Source: Hawksworthiomyces lignivorus
Taxonomy: Eukaryota; Ascomycota; Sordariomycetes; Ophiostomatales; Ophiostomataceae
Assembly: GCA_002917075.1 (NCBI GenBank)
Contig: NTMA01000097.1
Coordinates: forward strand, 88,947 to 152,946
Direction of reading: 5' to 3'
DNA: 64,000 bases
Shown here: positions 1-9,967 of the stretch, piece after piece
Layout: each line of letters begins with the position of its first letter
Position numbering within the stretch: the stretch's first letter is position 1
Notes under the pieces: generated by a model
Seen by the model: only the letters and a program-made list of their open reading frames with translations
Told to the model about the DNA's origin: nothing
Databases searched by the model: none
Made by a program: the position numbers and the translations under genes

Positions 1-1133
1 ATGCCAATGATCATGCAATGGATTATTCCAGTGCCGGTCATTATTGGTTGTTACTTTGCACCTTCATCTCCATGGTGGCTTGTACGCAGAGGCCACATTG
101 CTGAAGCTCTTCAATCTCTCCGGAGATTATCATCGCCATCCTACATGCTCTCCACCTCAGCCTCTCTCCCTTCTCACAGCATAGATGGTCCTACAACCCG
201 CTTGGCGGAAATGCAACGTCTTATTGATATTGAAGAAAGCGAACCGCATGTTGGGACTTCATATAAAGATTGTTTACGAAAGATCAACCTTGGGCGTACA
301 GAAATTGCTGTCATGGTCAATATGGGCCAAATTGCCGTCGGATTCGCCATCGCCAGCCAGCTTGTGAACTTCATGCGACTCGCGGGCCTCCAGAGCACTG
401 ACTCCATCAAAATAGCTTTTTGTGAGTTTCTTTCAAGAGCTGTAACATTTTTTTTCTGTTTCTACAGACGCCTGATGTTTGTATAGTTGATTCAGTTGTT
501 CTTCTAACTGGTAACCTCTGCTATTTCGCACTCCGGGTTCGCCTTTCCATCCGAGCAATTTACATTACAGGGCTAGCCGTTATTTGGCCAGTACTGGCCC
601 TTATTGGTGTGCTCGAAGGTCTAAAACGAAATGCAGTTGTCCATCATCAAACTGGTTCTTAGGGGCAAGCCATGCTTCTCTTCGGCTGGTCATTTGTCTA
701 CGGTACGCTGGCTGTCCCTGCATTTTGAAACGATGAGATAACTAATACTTAATAAGGTGCAACAATCGGGCCATCCACTAATACGATCATTTGCGACATC
801 AGTTCTTCCGCTCTTCGTACAAAAACATTAGCATTGTCAAGAATGGCAAATGATATAGTTAACCTTGCTCAGGCATCTGCTGGCCCTTATATGCTGAGTC
901 CTGAGAATAGAAATCTGCAAGGCTACACGGCTTTTCCGGCAGCAGGCCTTGTAACTGTTTGGTTTATCTGGGCTGTTATGCGGCTTCCAGAAACTAAAGG
1001 GCTGTCCCAGGATGTTCTAGATGACCTTTTCCAGAATGGAGTACCGCCTAGGAAATTTCAGGCTGAGGGTCAAAGGTTGCAATCTAGACTGGATCGAGGT
1101 GGGAGCGAGATTCATTTTGCAGCAAAGAGCTGA
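1..1133 (+). pseudogene. MFS alpha-glucoside permease-like gene, 3' part, with in-frame TAG
   Basis: This is the C-terminal half of a proton-coupled sugar permease of the major facilitator superfamily (maltose/alpha-glucoside branch). The gene begins left of the window. Exon 1-421 encodes membrane helix 6 followed by APSSPWWLVRRG, which matches the family motif FAPESPWWLVR, and later GTSYKDCL and LGRTEI. I read introns at 422-495 and 703-756; both join in frame. The exon 496-702 gives IYITGLAV and, after the stop, QAMLLFGWSFVYG; the exon 757-1133 gives GATIGPSTN, SSALRTKTLALSR and the terminal MRLPETKG and LFQNGVPPRKF blocks. A TAG at 660-662 interrupts the otherwise intact frame where the family often has tryptophan, so one TGG-to-TAG change would explain it. 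The protein would lose its last five helices, so I call it a pseudogene. A sequencing error or readthrough remains possible. It converges on the next gene. Confidence 0.72.
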
Positions 1134-1478
1134 AGAGTCGCCTCAACTCCGCGGTTTGACGCATAACTAATATGCTGGGACATTTGCAATATTATCAATC
1201 ATTATTTTAATCTTATTACTAGACATTCATGTTACTACGCATTAAGACTTGATTTCACTCGCATTATAAAGTATGTACGTTACTTCATTTATTCGAACGC
1301 CTACTATAGTTTCTAGCGTAGGTCTTCCAAGACCCTATCGCCAGAGAAATGAATATAATACAAGCAGAGAATGAAACACAGCAAAATAGTATGGCGCGGC
1401 GAGGAATATGGTGGGGCGTCCTGCCTTTATAACTTTGAACTTATTAGCAATTTATGTTTGAATTCCATTCAAAGATTG
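1134..1478. other. Short intergenic gap between convergent genes
   Basis: AT-rich spacer between the 3' ends of the permease remnant and the minus-strand gene at 1479. It probably carries both 3' UTRs. I see no coding or RNA signal. Confidence 0.5.
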
Positions 1479-3962
1479 TCAACCGTTATCTGCCACCTTT
1501 TGTATCTGGGACGTTGGCAGTTTGTTCACAGGCTTCGGTGGTGGGATGGCTGGTGGGAAGACGGGAGTTATCTTGAGGGGCCTCATCACACCCTTTCCGC
1601 CCTTGAACAAAGTGGAAGCTGTATTTGGAGGCTCTGATTCTTTGGGGGCAGATTTTAGATTTCTTTGCCGGGCAACAGATTTTCCTTCTCTTTCAACCTC
1701 CTTGCATTTCTCGCCTCTCTGACGGGTCTGAGATTTCCTCCACGTAAGTGATGGAGATGGGCGGTTTTGAGCTGCTTCTTTTATTGCTGTTGAGAGTGCC
1801 GGCGTCTGTATTTCCCTCATTGGCGACACGACCCAACTCGACACGCCCAAGGCCTCGTCGATTGACGTGTTAACTGCCCCAACCTTTTCTTCCAGCGTTT
1901 TATCATTCCCGGTTCCCTGACTCGCGGATGTGGTTGCGATGCTGGTGCGCCTCCGCTTGCGGGTTCCGTGATCTGGAGATTGCTGTGGTCGTTTCAGGTC
2001 TACAGGATTATACGCTATAAAAACCGGCGTCGGCTCTGAGCGCGGTGTTTTTGGAGACGCTTTCTGAGACCCTTCCGCCCGCCTGTTAGGGACAGACGAT
2101 TGTGGCAATGGTGCCTGAGGATTGTGGTTCACATAAGCGCGGCCCTCGTCTAACGAAGCGGTTTGATTAATAGAGAACATGTCAACAAGGCTGGAGTCCG
2201 CTGTCACTGCCGGATTTTTCATCACAGTCCAGCCAACCGCATTTTCGATGTCGTTCGATGGAGCCGTACACTTGCTCTTCGAGCAATGTAAATTCTCTTG
2301 GGCACGAACCTCTCCGCGCGTGATTCTCGTTGGCGCCGTGGAGGACTCCACCGACACTGACGCTGCAGGTTTCAGCGTAGGAAGAATTGGTAGATAAGAG
2401 CGGCCTCCTCCGTCATCCATACGAGATAGAAATTCAAACCTGCATTCTGGTGAGCCAGAAGGTATAGCCGTCTCTCGCCGTGGTTCCGGTACCACTGCTT
2501 CCTTATTTGGACCATTGGAGGAAGTTGCCTGAGCTGTCTGCTCTTTTTCCTGGTGGCAATTTTCAGAATCTAAACCAATTTCCTCTGAATCTGCAGCTGG
2601 TATTGTTATCTGCCGCGGTTCCTTCCTCGAGGCTAGCTGTGCAGTTGGTGGTTTATTCAGAGTTGGTGACGGCGTCACATCAGGTCTCGTCGTCGGCGCT
2701 TTAGACAGAAGCTGGGGACGGGGCATGTGGGGGCGCCAGCTCTCAGAGGTGATTTTAGGCACGTCAATCTTGTTGGGTTTTCTCTTCTTTCGTGCTAGTT
2801 CCACCGGCACTCCGGCGGTGTTGATGCTAGTAACGCAGTTACCTCCCACAACGACACCAGTTTTGTTTCTCGCGGTGCTGTTAACACTTGCTTCCGGGGC
2901 GGATATGCCGGCAATGCAGGCGTCTAGCGCTGCCGTAGGAAGTTTCATGTTTGATATGCTGTTGGACGCCATTATTGATGCTAGAGGTAAAGTACGATGC
3001 GGTGTTAGGAAGCTGGAGTGACCCGTCCTTGGGTACAGTGATGCAGCAGGTGTTTGCTTGAATAAGCCTCCAAGATCGAGAAATGGGAGTTTCGAGGTAT
3101 TTGATCCCGGTACAGCGGAGAGATGCTCCTGCATTGGATTGTCAGAAGGTTGTTGAGGCGTGGCTAGCGAAGATGTGCTAGTAGTCACATTGAAATCACC
3201 GTTGAAGGCGTCCTGTTGTTGGCCAGGTCCTATTTGTGTTACCGGTTCCCATGTTAGCCTGCTGAGGTCGTGGTTCGATTCAAACTCTAGCTCTATGAAA
3301 TTCGCCCTGGCCTCGCTGCGTTGAATTTTTTCTGGTGATTGTGGTTGAATCAAGGTCTGATCGCTAAACGTTTGTGGCACTGATAGAGAAAGAGTCTCCA
3401 TCACAGGTGTCTCGGCCAACGAAGGCGAGTGCGAATTGGCGTTTGACTGTATTAGATCCGGCAAGCTGTTGGGGCTCGGAGAAAAGTGCATAGCCGGTGA
3501 TTCCACTGGCATCGGCTGCATGGAAGCTGGAAACTGACTTTCTGTCCCTAGCAGACTTGCAGTATTTCGTTGTTGCTCGGTCGACTCTACTGAGCTGATC
3601 AGATGAGATGCCTGTGTAGATACGCTCCAAGCAGGTGCATCCGCTGGCACATCTGCTAGAAACATGGAAGGGAATGAAAAAACCGATGCTGAGTTAACTA
3701 AGGGATCTATGCCCGAATTTTGATATAGCGGATGGTACAGATGATAGCCTTCTGATACTGACGTTGACGAGGATGGTCTAGTCCAGCCATCGATGCTGAA
3801 GGTGCTGCTGACAGGAGGTTGGTTCATTATGCTCGATGGTGAATCGATTTTGCTTCCTGAGAAGGTCTGCAGGCTCTGAAATGCTGCCGGAAAACTCTGT
3901 GATATTTTTTGGTGATCACCATTTGCCTCAGTCTGAATCGAACAGTTCACTAGACTGAACAT
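1479..3962 (-). CDS. Hypothetical disordered nuclear-type protein, 827 aa
   Basis: A single uninterrupted frame of 828 codons. I do not recognise the protein and see no catalytic motif, signal peptide or membrane helix. Composition is rich in Ser, Pro, Thr and Gln over nearly the full length, which indicates intrinsic disorder. Two basic clusters look like nuclear localisation signals: ARKKRKPNK near the middle and GTRKRRRTS in the last third. The C-terminal 100 residues are strongly basic and end in a proline-rich stretch (FPPAIPPPKPVNKLP). The start ATG has purines around it (GAGGAAAATG) and is the first ATG in the frame, although the frame stays open further upstream, so a short 5' exon cannot be excluded. 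A transcriptional or chromatin co-factor role is inference from composition only. Length and lack of stops make a real gene likely. Confidence 0.75.
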   Translation of the reverse strand: MFSLVNCSIQTEANGDHQKISQSFPAAFQSLQTFSGSKIDSPSSIMNQPPVSSTFSIDGWTRPSSSTSVSEGYHLYHPLYQNSGIDPLVNSASVFSFPSMFLADVPADAPAWSVSTQASHLISSVESTEQQRNTASLLGTESQFPASMQPMPVESPAMHFSPSPNSLPDLIQSNANSHSPSLAETPVMETLSLSVPQTFSDQTLIQPQSPEKIQRSEARANFIELEFESNHDLSRLTWEPVTQIGPGQQQDAFNGDFNVTTSTSSLATPQQPSDNPMQEHLSAVPGSNTSKLPFLDLGGLFKQTPAASLYPRTGHSSFLTPHRTLPLASIMASNSISNMKLPTAALDACIAGISAPEASVNSTARNKTGVVVGGNCVTSINTAGVPVELARKKRKPNKIDVPKITSESWRPHMPRPQLLSKAPTTRPDVTPSPTLNKPPTAQLASRKEPRQITIPAADSEEIGLDSENCHQEKEQTAQATSSNGPNKEAVVPEPRRETAIPSGSPECRFEFLSRMDDGGGRSYLPILPTLKPAASVSVESSTAPTRITRGEVRAQENLHCSKSKCTAPSNDIENAVGWTVMKNPAVTADSSLVDMFSINQTASLDEGRAYVNHNPQAPLPQSSVPNRRAEGSQKASPKTPRSEPTPVFIAYNPVDLKRPQQSPDHGTRKRRRTSIATTSASQGTGNDKTLEEKVGAVNTSIDEALGVSSWVVSPMREIQTPALSTAIKEAAQNRPSPSLTWRKSQTRQRGEKCKEVEREGKSVARQRNLKSAPKESEPPNTASTLFKGGKGVMRPLKITPVFPPAIPPPKPVNKLPTSQIQKVADNG

Positions 3963-6145
3963 TTTCCTCGATGTCGTTGAAGTGAATAGAGCGGTATAAT
4001 TCCTTGGAATCTGACCTGACTTGTATCGCTCACCCGATGCGATATTCAGAGTATTACCATAACACGATTAAAAGTTGACTGAAGAATAAAGCACACTACA
4101 GGCTCTAGTATTCTGATAGTATAATTTGCTGGCTCGATGTCATGTAATGGTAAGAAAATACAACTTCCTAGCCCAAGAATGAGAAAGTATTCAATGGGGC
4201 CAAGGATACTGATATATGCTGGCAAGGTTGCTGGAAGAAGATAAGGGGGCAATAGTATCATCTAAATAGTTATTTTCATCCACGTGGGAATATTCCGAAG
4301 ACAAAACAAGCCAAGGAAATATGCCATAGGAGGGGGGTTCAGAACGAGATAAAGGTAGATGGCTTGGTGGCCATCTTAATGCCGGGTGGCTTTTGAATGG
4401 TGACAGAGCATTATTTCTTTTTGTTGAAGAGGAACGAGGTAATTTGAACATTAACAAGTCATGATACTTCGTACCAATGGGCGAGAAGAGACGAAGTCTG
4501 CAGGAAAAAAAAAAATAACAAGAAGTGACCCCGAAAAGCTCTGTTATGTGAAACTCTATTTGGCAAAAAAGACTTTCTTTTTCTAGGGTTGTTCAAATGT
4601 CTAGCACTAAAGACAAAAAGAAAAGGGCAAGACAACACAACCCCACGAAAGGCCGAGAAGACAACATACATAAAATAGAAAGTCGTGTATCTCGACGTGA
4701 GAATTACACATGTACACGGCCGACTCGAAAACACAGCGGATTGTAACTTATCCAAGTATCACTACTTCTTAATATTTACGCACGCACCTGGGCTTCAGCA
4801 GGTACATATATATCGCTCAGTAACATGTCCTTAAATAGCGTCAATAGCCTACGCTTTTGCTAAACTGGGCAAGAAAGGTTATCTATTTGTGTCCCGAGTA
4901 GGCTTCGTGTTTATATTCAAAAAGCAACATTAGGCACACGGGAAGACAAGAAAGAAATAAACGACAGGGATGGTAGCTGTTCAGTCTGTAGCAAAATATT
5001 TTAGCTCCCGCGTGGTTGACAACCGTTACCTTGGCCAGCACCATTGGCCTTACGGAATTTTTGCATTCTTTCTCACACCGTGCTGTGTTGAAGTACCACT
5101 TTTGGCCTAAACATATTTTTTTTTTGACAAACCCACATGCGTACATGCATACGCCTTGATGCTAGGGATTCACTGTACAAAATGTGTTCAGCACTAGTCA
5201 GTTCGCCGAAGCAAGACAAAGTGGACGGCGACCATGGCGACTAGGGCTTGGATGACAGGTCGAATGTGACGAACTAAATATGCAGAATGGGCTGTGATGT
5301 GGTGTGCAATGAATGTCAAAAAAGAGGGGGAACAAAGAAATAGCAGAAATAGACTTGCCCAATTCGAAAAGAAAACAGTAGCCTCCAAACATTAGACAAG
5401 ATGGAAGAAGATATCAAAGGTGAGGAAGATATTTTAAATGCCAGCAAAGGTACTCCCGACAGTCGTCATGCAGCAAGAGCCGTGCAAATACGCTGGCCAG
5501 CTAGAGAAAAAGCTTTGACACAAAGCCCATATTGCTACTGTACCTTATTGAAGGAAAATGTTTTCATCTTCTCGAGACGAGTATTCGACGGATGTGGAAA
5601 GAATTGCGCCGAGAAATGTTGGAGCTTATCTTCTATACCACGATTCGTAACTTTACCAATCCGGTCTGTTGGACGTTCATCTTGCACTGAACTATGATGG
5701 TTTAGGCGCGGACTCTTCCTTTCGTGGACAACACATCAGCTATTTACTAAACGGGACCAGAGCAAGAGGAAACCCAGGGTCTGACGCCAACCAACCAGGA
5801 AATTCGGAGCAAAAACCTATCTCTACGCCTACGAAAATGAAGTTTCATGTGGGTGGGTTACATCGACAAAAGATATGAAGAGAAGGACTAGGAATGCTGA
5901 GAAAAAAGAGTAGGCCTAGGGAGGTTGGTCGGTATTCGTGATTGAAACCATTGGGGCAAGGGAAAATATCAGAGAGTATATGAGAATGTAACTCTTCCGT
6001 ACTTAGATGGGATTCTTTCTCCGATTCAAAACATGCCTGATCTTACAACGTATGAGACATAGTTCTTCAAAAATACTTAGAATGAACACACAGACACCCG
6101 AGCTAACAAGTGTTCGGCGAGGATGGTGGAGATGGCGGCAGCCAG

Positions 6146-6235
6146 GGGGGAGGGGGCGGCGGCACTGATGCGCTGGCTGCAGGGGGAGTTAACAGGGGGG
6201 AGTTAACAGGGGGGAATTAACAAGGGGGAGCGAAC
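6146..6235 (+). repeat. G-rich block with 14-nt tandem repeat (possible G-quadruplex)
   Basis: Positions 6181-6235 hold about four tandem copies of a 14-nt unit, consensus AGGGGGGAGTTAAC, with small variants (13-14 nt; the last copy is degenerate). Each copy brings a run of five or six G. Immediately upstream, 6146-6163 has GGGGGGAGGGGG followed by CGGCGG. Four or more G-runs of length at least five with spacers of about eight bases fit a G-quadruplex-forming pattern on the plus strand. The folding is inference; the repeats are directly visible. Confidence 0.7.
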
Positions 6236-7599
6236 ATTTTAGGCAAGCTAGGCACTACAATTCGTTGTGAGTTTGCAAAGCTGCAACCCGTAGCTCGTTC
6301 TAAACTGTGTGTGTGCCTCTGCGGACTATGACGTTGCTCGCCATTCTGCCAGCTTTTCCCAGCACTAGAATGGTATGAAAATAGAAGTGGTGCCCAACTG
6401 CAGATCGTTGCACTTCCGTATACGTTTTGTGATTACGCCTTCTCATTGCGCAAAGCTGAATGGCCAACGGCTACATGTACGACTAGGCACTACTCTCACA
6501 ATGCTCTTCTTTCCCATCTTCTTGCTACGGAAAGACGGTTCCGTTTTCTCTAGGCGTTTAGTGATATCAAAACTCGTGTTTGCCAGGGTACATAAGCTGT
6601 CTCGTGGTAAACAAGATCAGTGGAGTCACTGTCGAGCACTTGGTCGTTCGGCCTTGTCAGAGCTCGATACAGATAGATATCATGTTCAGTTGTATCTGTT
6701 CTAAGTATTACCAAATGCATCATCATATGGAAGTATCCCATTTTTCCTGCCAAAATCAAAAGACGTAGTAGAAGGCTAAGCAACTTGCATAATAGAAGCA
6801 TATATGGGAAAGCCAAGCTGCAAAACCACATGACAATAAAGCCATTCGTTATAAAAGCCTCGCCATCACTTTATAAAGTTTTATTGTATCTCGCAAAAGG
6901 TAGCCGTGTCAACCCAGACTAAGGGAGTAACCGGAAGAGCGGGCACTAATAGTTGGTGTGCCGGGTGGGAAAGGACCAAGGATGGGGCAACAAAGTACAT
7001 GTATGTACAAATAATAGAGAGGTCTAGACAAAGAGCAGAATGTGTGTGGAGAAGGGAAGAGGATCCCGAAAAAACACAAGACACCATTCGCGTGGATGCG
7101 AGTTGGTGTGTTCGTGTAAGGAGAAGCTAAACTCTGCTTGAAAAGTGCCAAGGCGTAGCGTCAAACAGCCTTTTCTTTTTCCTTCGGTGTGAGAAATCAA
7201 AATGGCTGCTAGGGGGCGTGAGCCGATTGGTGGTTGGATAGTTGGGATTCGTAGGATTATATGGCGCAATAGCAATTAAAATGCCTGATTCGAATGCGTT
7301 GAGATGGAGCAAACTGTAAAGGCGAGGAAGAAAAAGAAAATAAATTAGAGCAAAGAAAACTGAATGACCAGAGTGACAATGGGTAAGAGAGGGAGGACGG
7401 AAATGATTAACGCATACAAAGCAGAAAGCATGCAAACAAATAACGAACGAATAAAGCAACGTAAGCAAAAAGCAGCTAATACTGCAATGCATGTCTCTTT
7501 TGACTGTGGTCGATCCCAACCACTTGGCGTTTGGGTTAGGGAAGAAGCCACTATGTCGTAGTAGAAGTGGAGGGTGGGAGATGAGGATTGGGCCATGCG

Positions 7600-7608
7600 T
7601 ACGGAGTA
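7600..7608 (+). repeat. Dispersed 9-mer TACGGAGTA, copy 1
   Basis: Exact copy of TACGGAGTA in intergenic DNA. Five exact copies occur on the two strands of this window, where about 0.5 would be expected by chance. Function unknown. Confidence 0.6.
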
Positions 7609-8085
7609 AAAGCCCGAAAATGCGATGCTACTCTTTCCATGCCGGCTCTAAGGGCAGAAGACCGGGGGAGGGGAGAACAAAATGAAAAAAGTTGGAGAAA
7701 GACACTGAAAAGAGCAAAGGAGAGCAAAATCAACAAGAGTGAGGGCACTGATCACCGCCTTTAGTTAATTGATTACCTATCTCAACTTCGAAATTAGCCA
7801 AGTCAGCCAGCTTTGAGGACAAGGGGCTGACTTGGAGTTTCCTCCTTAATGACTTAGCGACACAGACCACGAAGCACTATCCAAAGCTTCCCAACAAATG
7901 CATTTGGCGTGTTCCGTGTTATGCCACCATGCCACTTCTCCTATTACAAATATATCGGTATTGTGTGATTGGCTCTGGTTTGACGATACTCCTTCGCAAA
8001 CTACCAATCAAAGAGTATCAAGGAACGGCAGTCAAATGAGCACACAAGGAAGAAGAACGGCCCGAAAAAAAGGGGAAGAAAGTTT

Positions 8086-8134
8086 AAAAAAAGAAAAAAA
8101 AAAAAAAAAGAAAAAGAAAAGAAAAGAAAAGAAA
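8086..8134 (+). repeat. Purine-only tract ending in (GAAAA)n
   Basis: A 49-nt stretch of only A and G, starting as poly-A broken by single G residues and ending in a GAAAA-type microsatellite. It is probably a slippage-derived simple repeat in intergenic DNA. Confidence 0.75.
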
Positions 8135-8201
8135 TATTGAGACACCTGTCTCAAATTTACCTGTTGATCTGGTTAGCAAAATACGGTACTTGTGCATGGC
8201 A

Positions 8202-8210
8202 TACTCCGTA
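8202..8210 (-). repeat. Dispersed 9-mer TACGGAGTA, copy 2
   Basis: Reads TACTCCGTA on the plus strand. A near copy (TGCGGAGTA) lies 18 nt further on in the opposite orientation, so the pair forms a loose inverted arrangement. Confidence 0.6.
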
Positions 8211-9967
8211 CTTCCACATGCTCTACATGCGGAGTATAATGTAATTACAGATACGTGCAGCATTTATTTTGCTCATAGCGACTTTGCAGCTCTGCTCTAT
8301 AGACATGATGTCAGGAGGTCTCTAACAGCTTCTTTGGAAGCGTTCACTTATCTAAGCAGATTCCTCTAGTGATCGCCAAACATATTCTTGAATACCAGTT
8401 TAAACTTTTCCGATTACGCTGCTGCTGCCATTGGGTGGTTTTTTTTTTTCTTTATTTCTTTACCATTTTTCTTTTCATATTATTGCACTCTGCACCGCTT
8501 CACCACCTAAGCACGATGTGTTCGATCTCCTCTTTACGATTCACCGCCACATTGACATCACAGAGAATACGTATGTACAAAGAAGAGACACTCGATCCAG
8601 GTTCTCCAAAGTTTCTTTTGTTTCTTTAAACCTAGTCTCTGTCTCGCTTCCGTTTGACTGCAGGTTGACAGCCCACATGACGGTCCTACAAGCAGACCAA
8701 TTATGGGCAGCGAATGTTCCTTAAGAAATGAGCATCACACTGAATTTAAGCCGTAATGGGGGTGTTTTTTTTTATAAAAAAAAAGTTCAAGAAGACAGCA
8801 CCTCCAATACAGAAACATAGGCTGGAATGATAAGATGTGACTACAACATGCTGGAACTACATAGGAGATGGTGTGAATCGATTTTCTGATTGCTGGACTG
8901 CAGCTGCTTCGGTCTTGAATACACAGGCGAACAAATGAGAGTGGACAAAGGGCTGACAAGTGGACACTTACACAACTTCAGCGTAGCAAATTCTCCTCCG
9001 TGCGTCAACTCTGATGACGGTCTGCCGCCGCACCCCCACAATGCTCCGAGCCTGCTGTTGTGCGACGAAGATCTTTACATTAGTGGACTCGCTTCATGCT
9101 GGAGCGGCGATGTAACCCTTTAAAAGGAAGAAGCAGGGAACAGAAAGCCGAGAGTTAGAGATCACGCTGTGTGAATATCAGTCTTTCTTTTTTTATGTAG
9201 GGAGTGAACCCTTTGTAAGTGCTGCCCTGTTTCTTTATTGTTTCCCTTCGCCTTGCTTTTTTTTTTTGAATCAAAAATAAAAATAAAACAAAATGATTCG
9301 CTATTCGTGAATCCCTTACTGAATGCTTGTTTGCGCAAGGTCATGACAAATTCTCCGTGGACCGTGAGAAGGAAAAAGAAAAAAAGGAAAGACAACAAAA
9401 GGACACACGCAGAGTTGCAAAAGCAAATTACAAAGTGTTAAGCCCCACGAATTCCTCGACAAAAGGCTGATCCCGCCGGATCTTTGCACGTTTCACTGGG
9501 TAACCTGATGCCGGTCTCCTCCATTTTGAATGGAATCTTCTGCTTGTGGCACAGCACACACCTTTTTTGATTTTCTGGATTTTTAGATCCGCTTCTTGTC
9601 TCTTGCATCGGGCCGTAAATAGGGACATTCTCCAAGGACGCAGTGGAGGTTGGCAAATTTCGAACTTCAGCACACTTATCCCCCAACCCACGAACACAAA
9701 CACCAATAAACCGGGCAAGGCACACACAAAAAAAAGATGCGCTACTATAGCTGAGTTTCCTTTCATAAAATTCAATATTACATTAATATGCATCCGTCTC
9801 TATTTTTATTGTTACCCGGCAATGCTTTCAACAGGAATGCACCTTGGCCGAAAAACCACACTGGCCTTTCTATTTTATGGTCATTTGCGTATATATCGTT
9901 CCAAAAACAAAAGAAAGAAAAAAATAGTTAATAAGATGTTAAGACCGTCTTCAAGACGTTGTTTCGC

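Larger units (their letters stand above)
3963..9967. other. 6 kb intergenic region without recognisable genes
   Basis: No frame here gives a recognisable protein; the longest are about 140 codons and of random composition. It contains a G-rich tandem repeat (6146-6235), a purine-only tract (8086-8134), two exact copies of the 9-mer TACGGAGTA (7600, 8202) and a one-mismatch copy at 8228-8236. No LTRs, terminal inverted repeats or transposase fragments were seen by eye. Confidence 0.5.
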
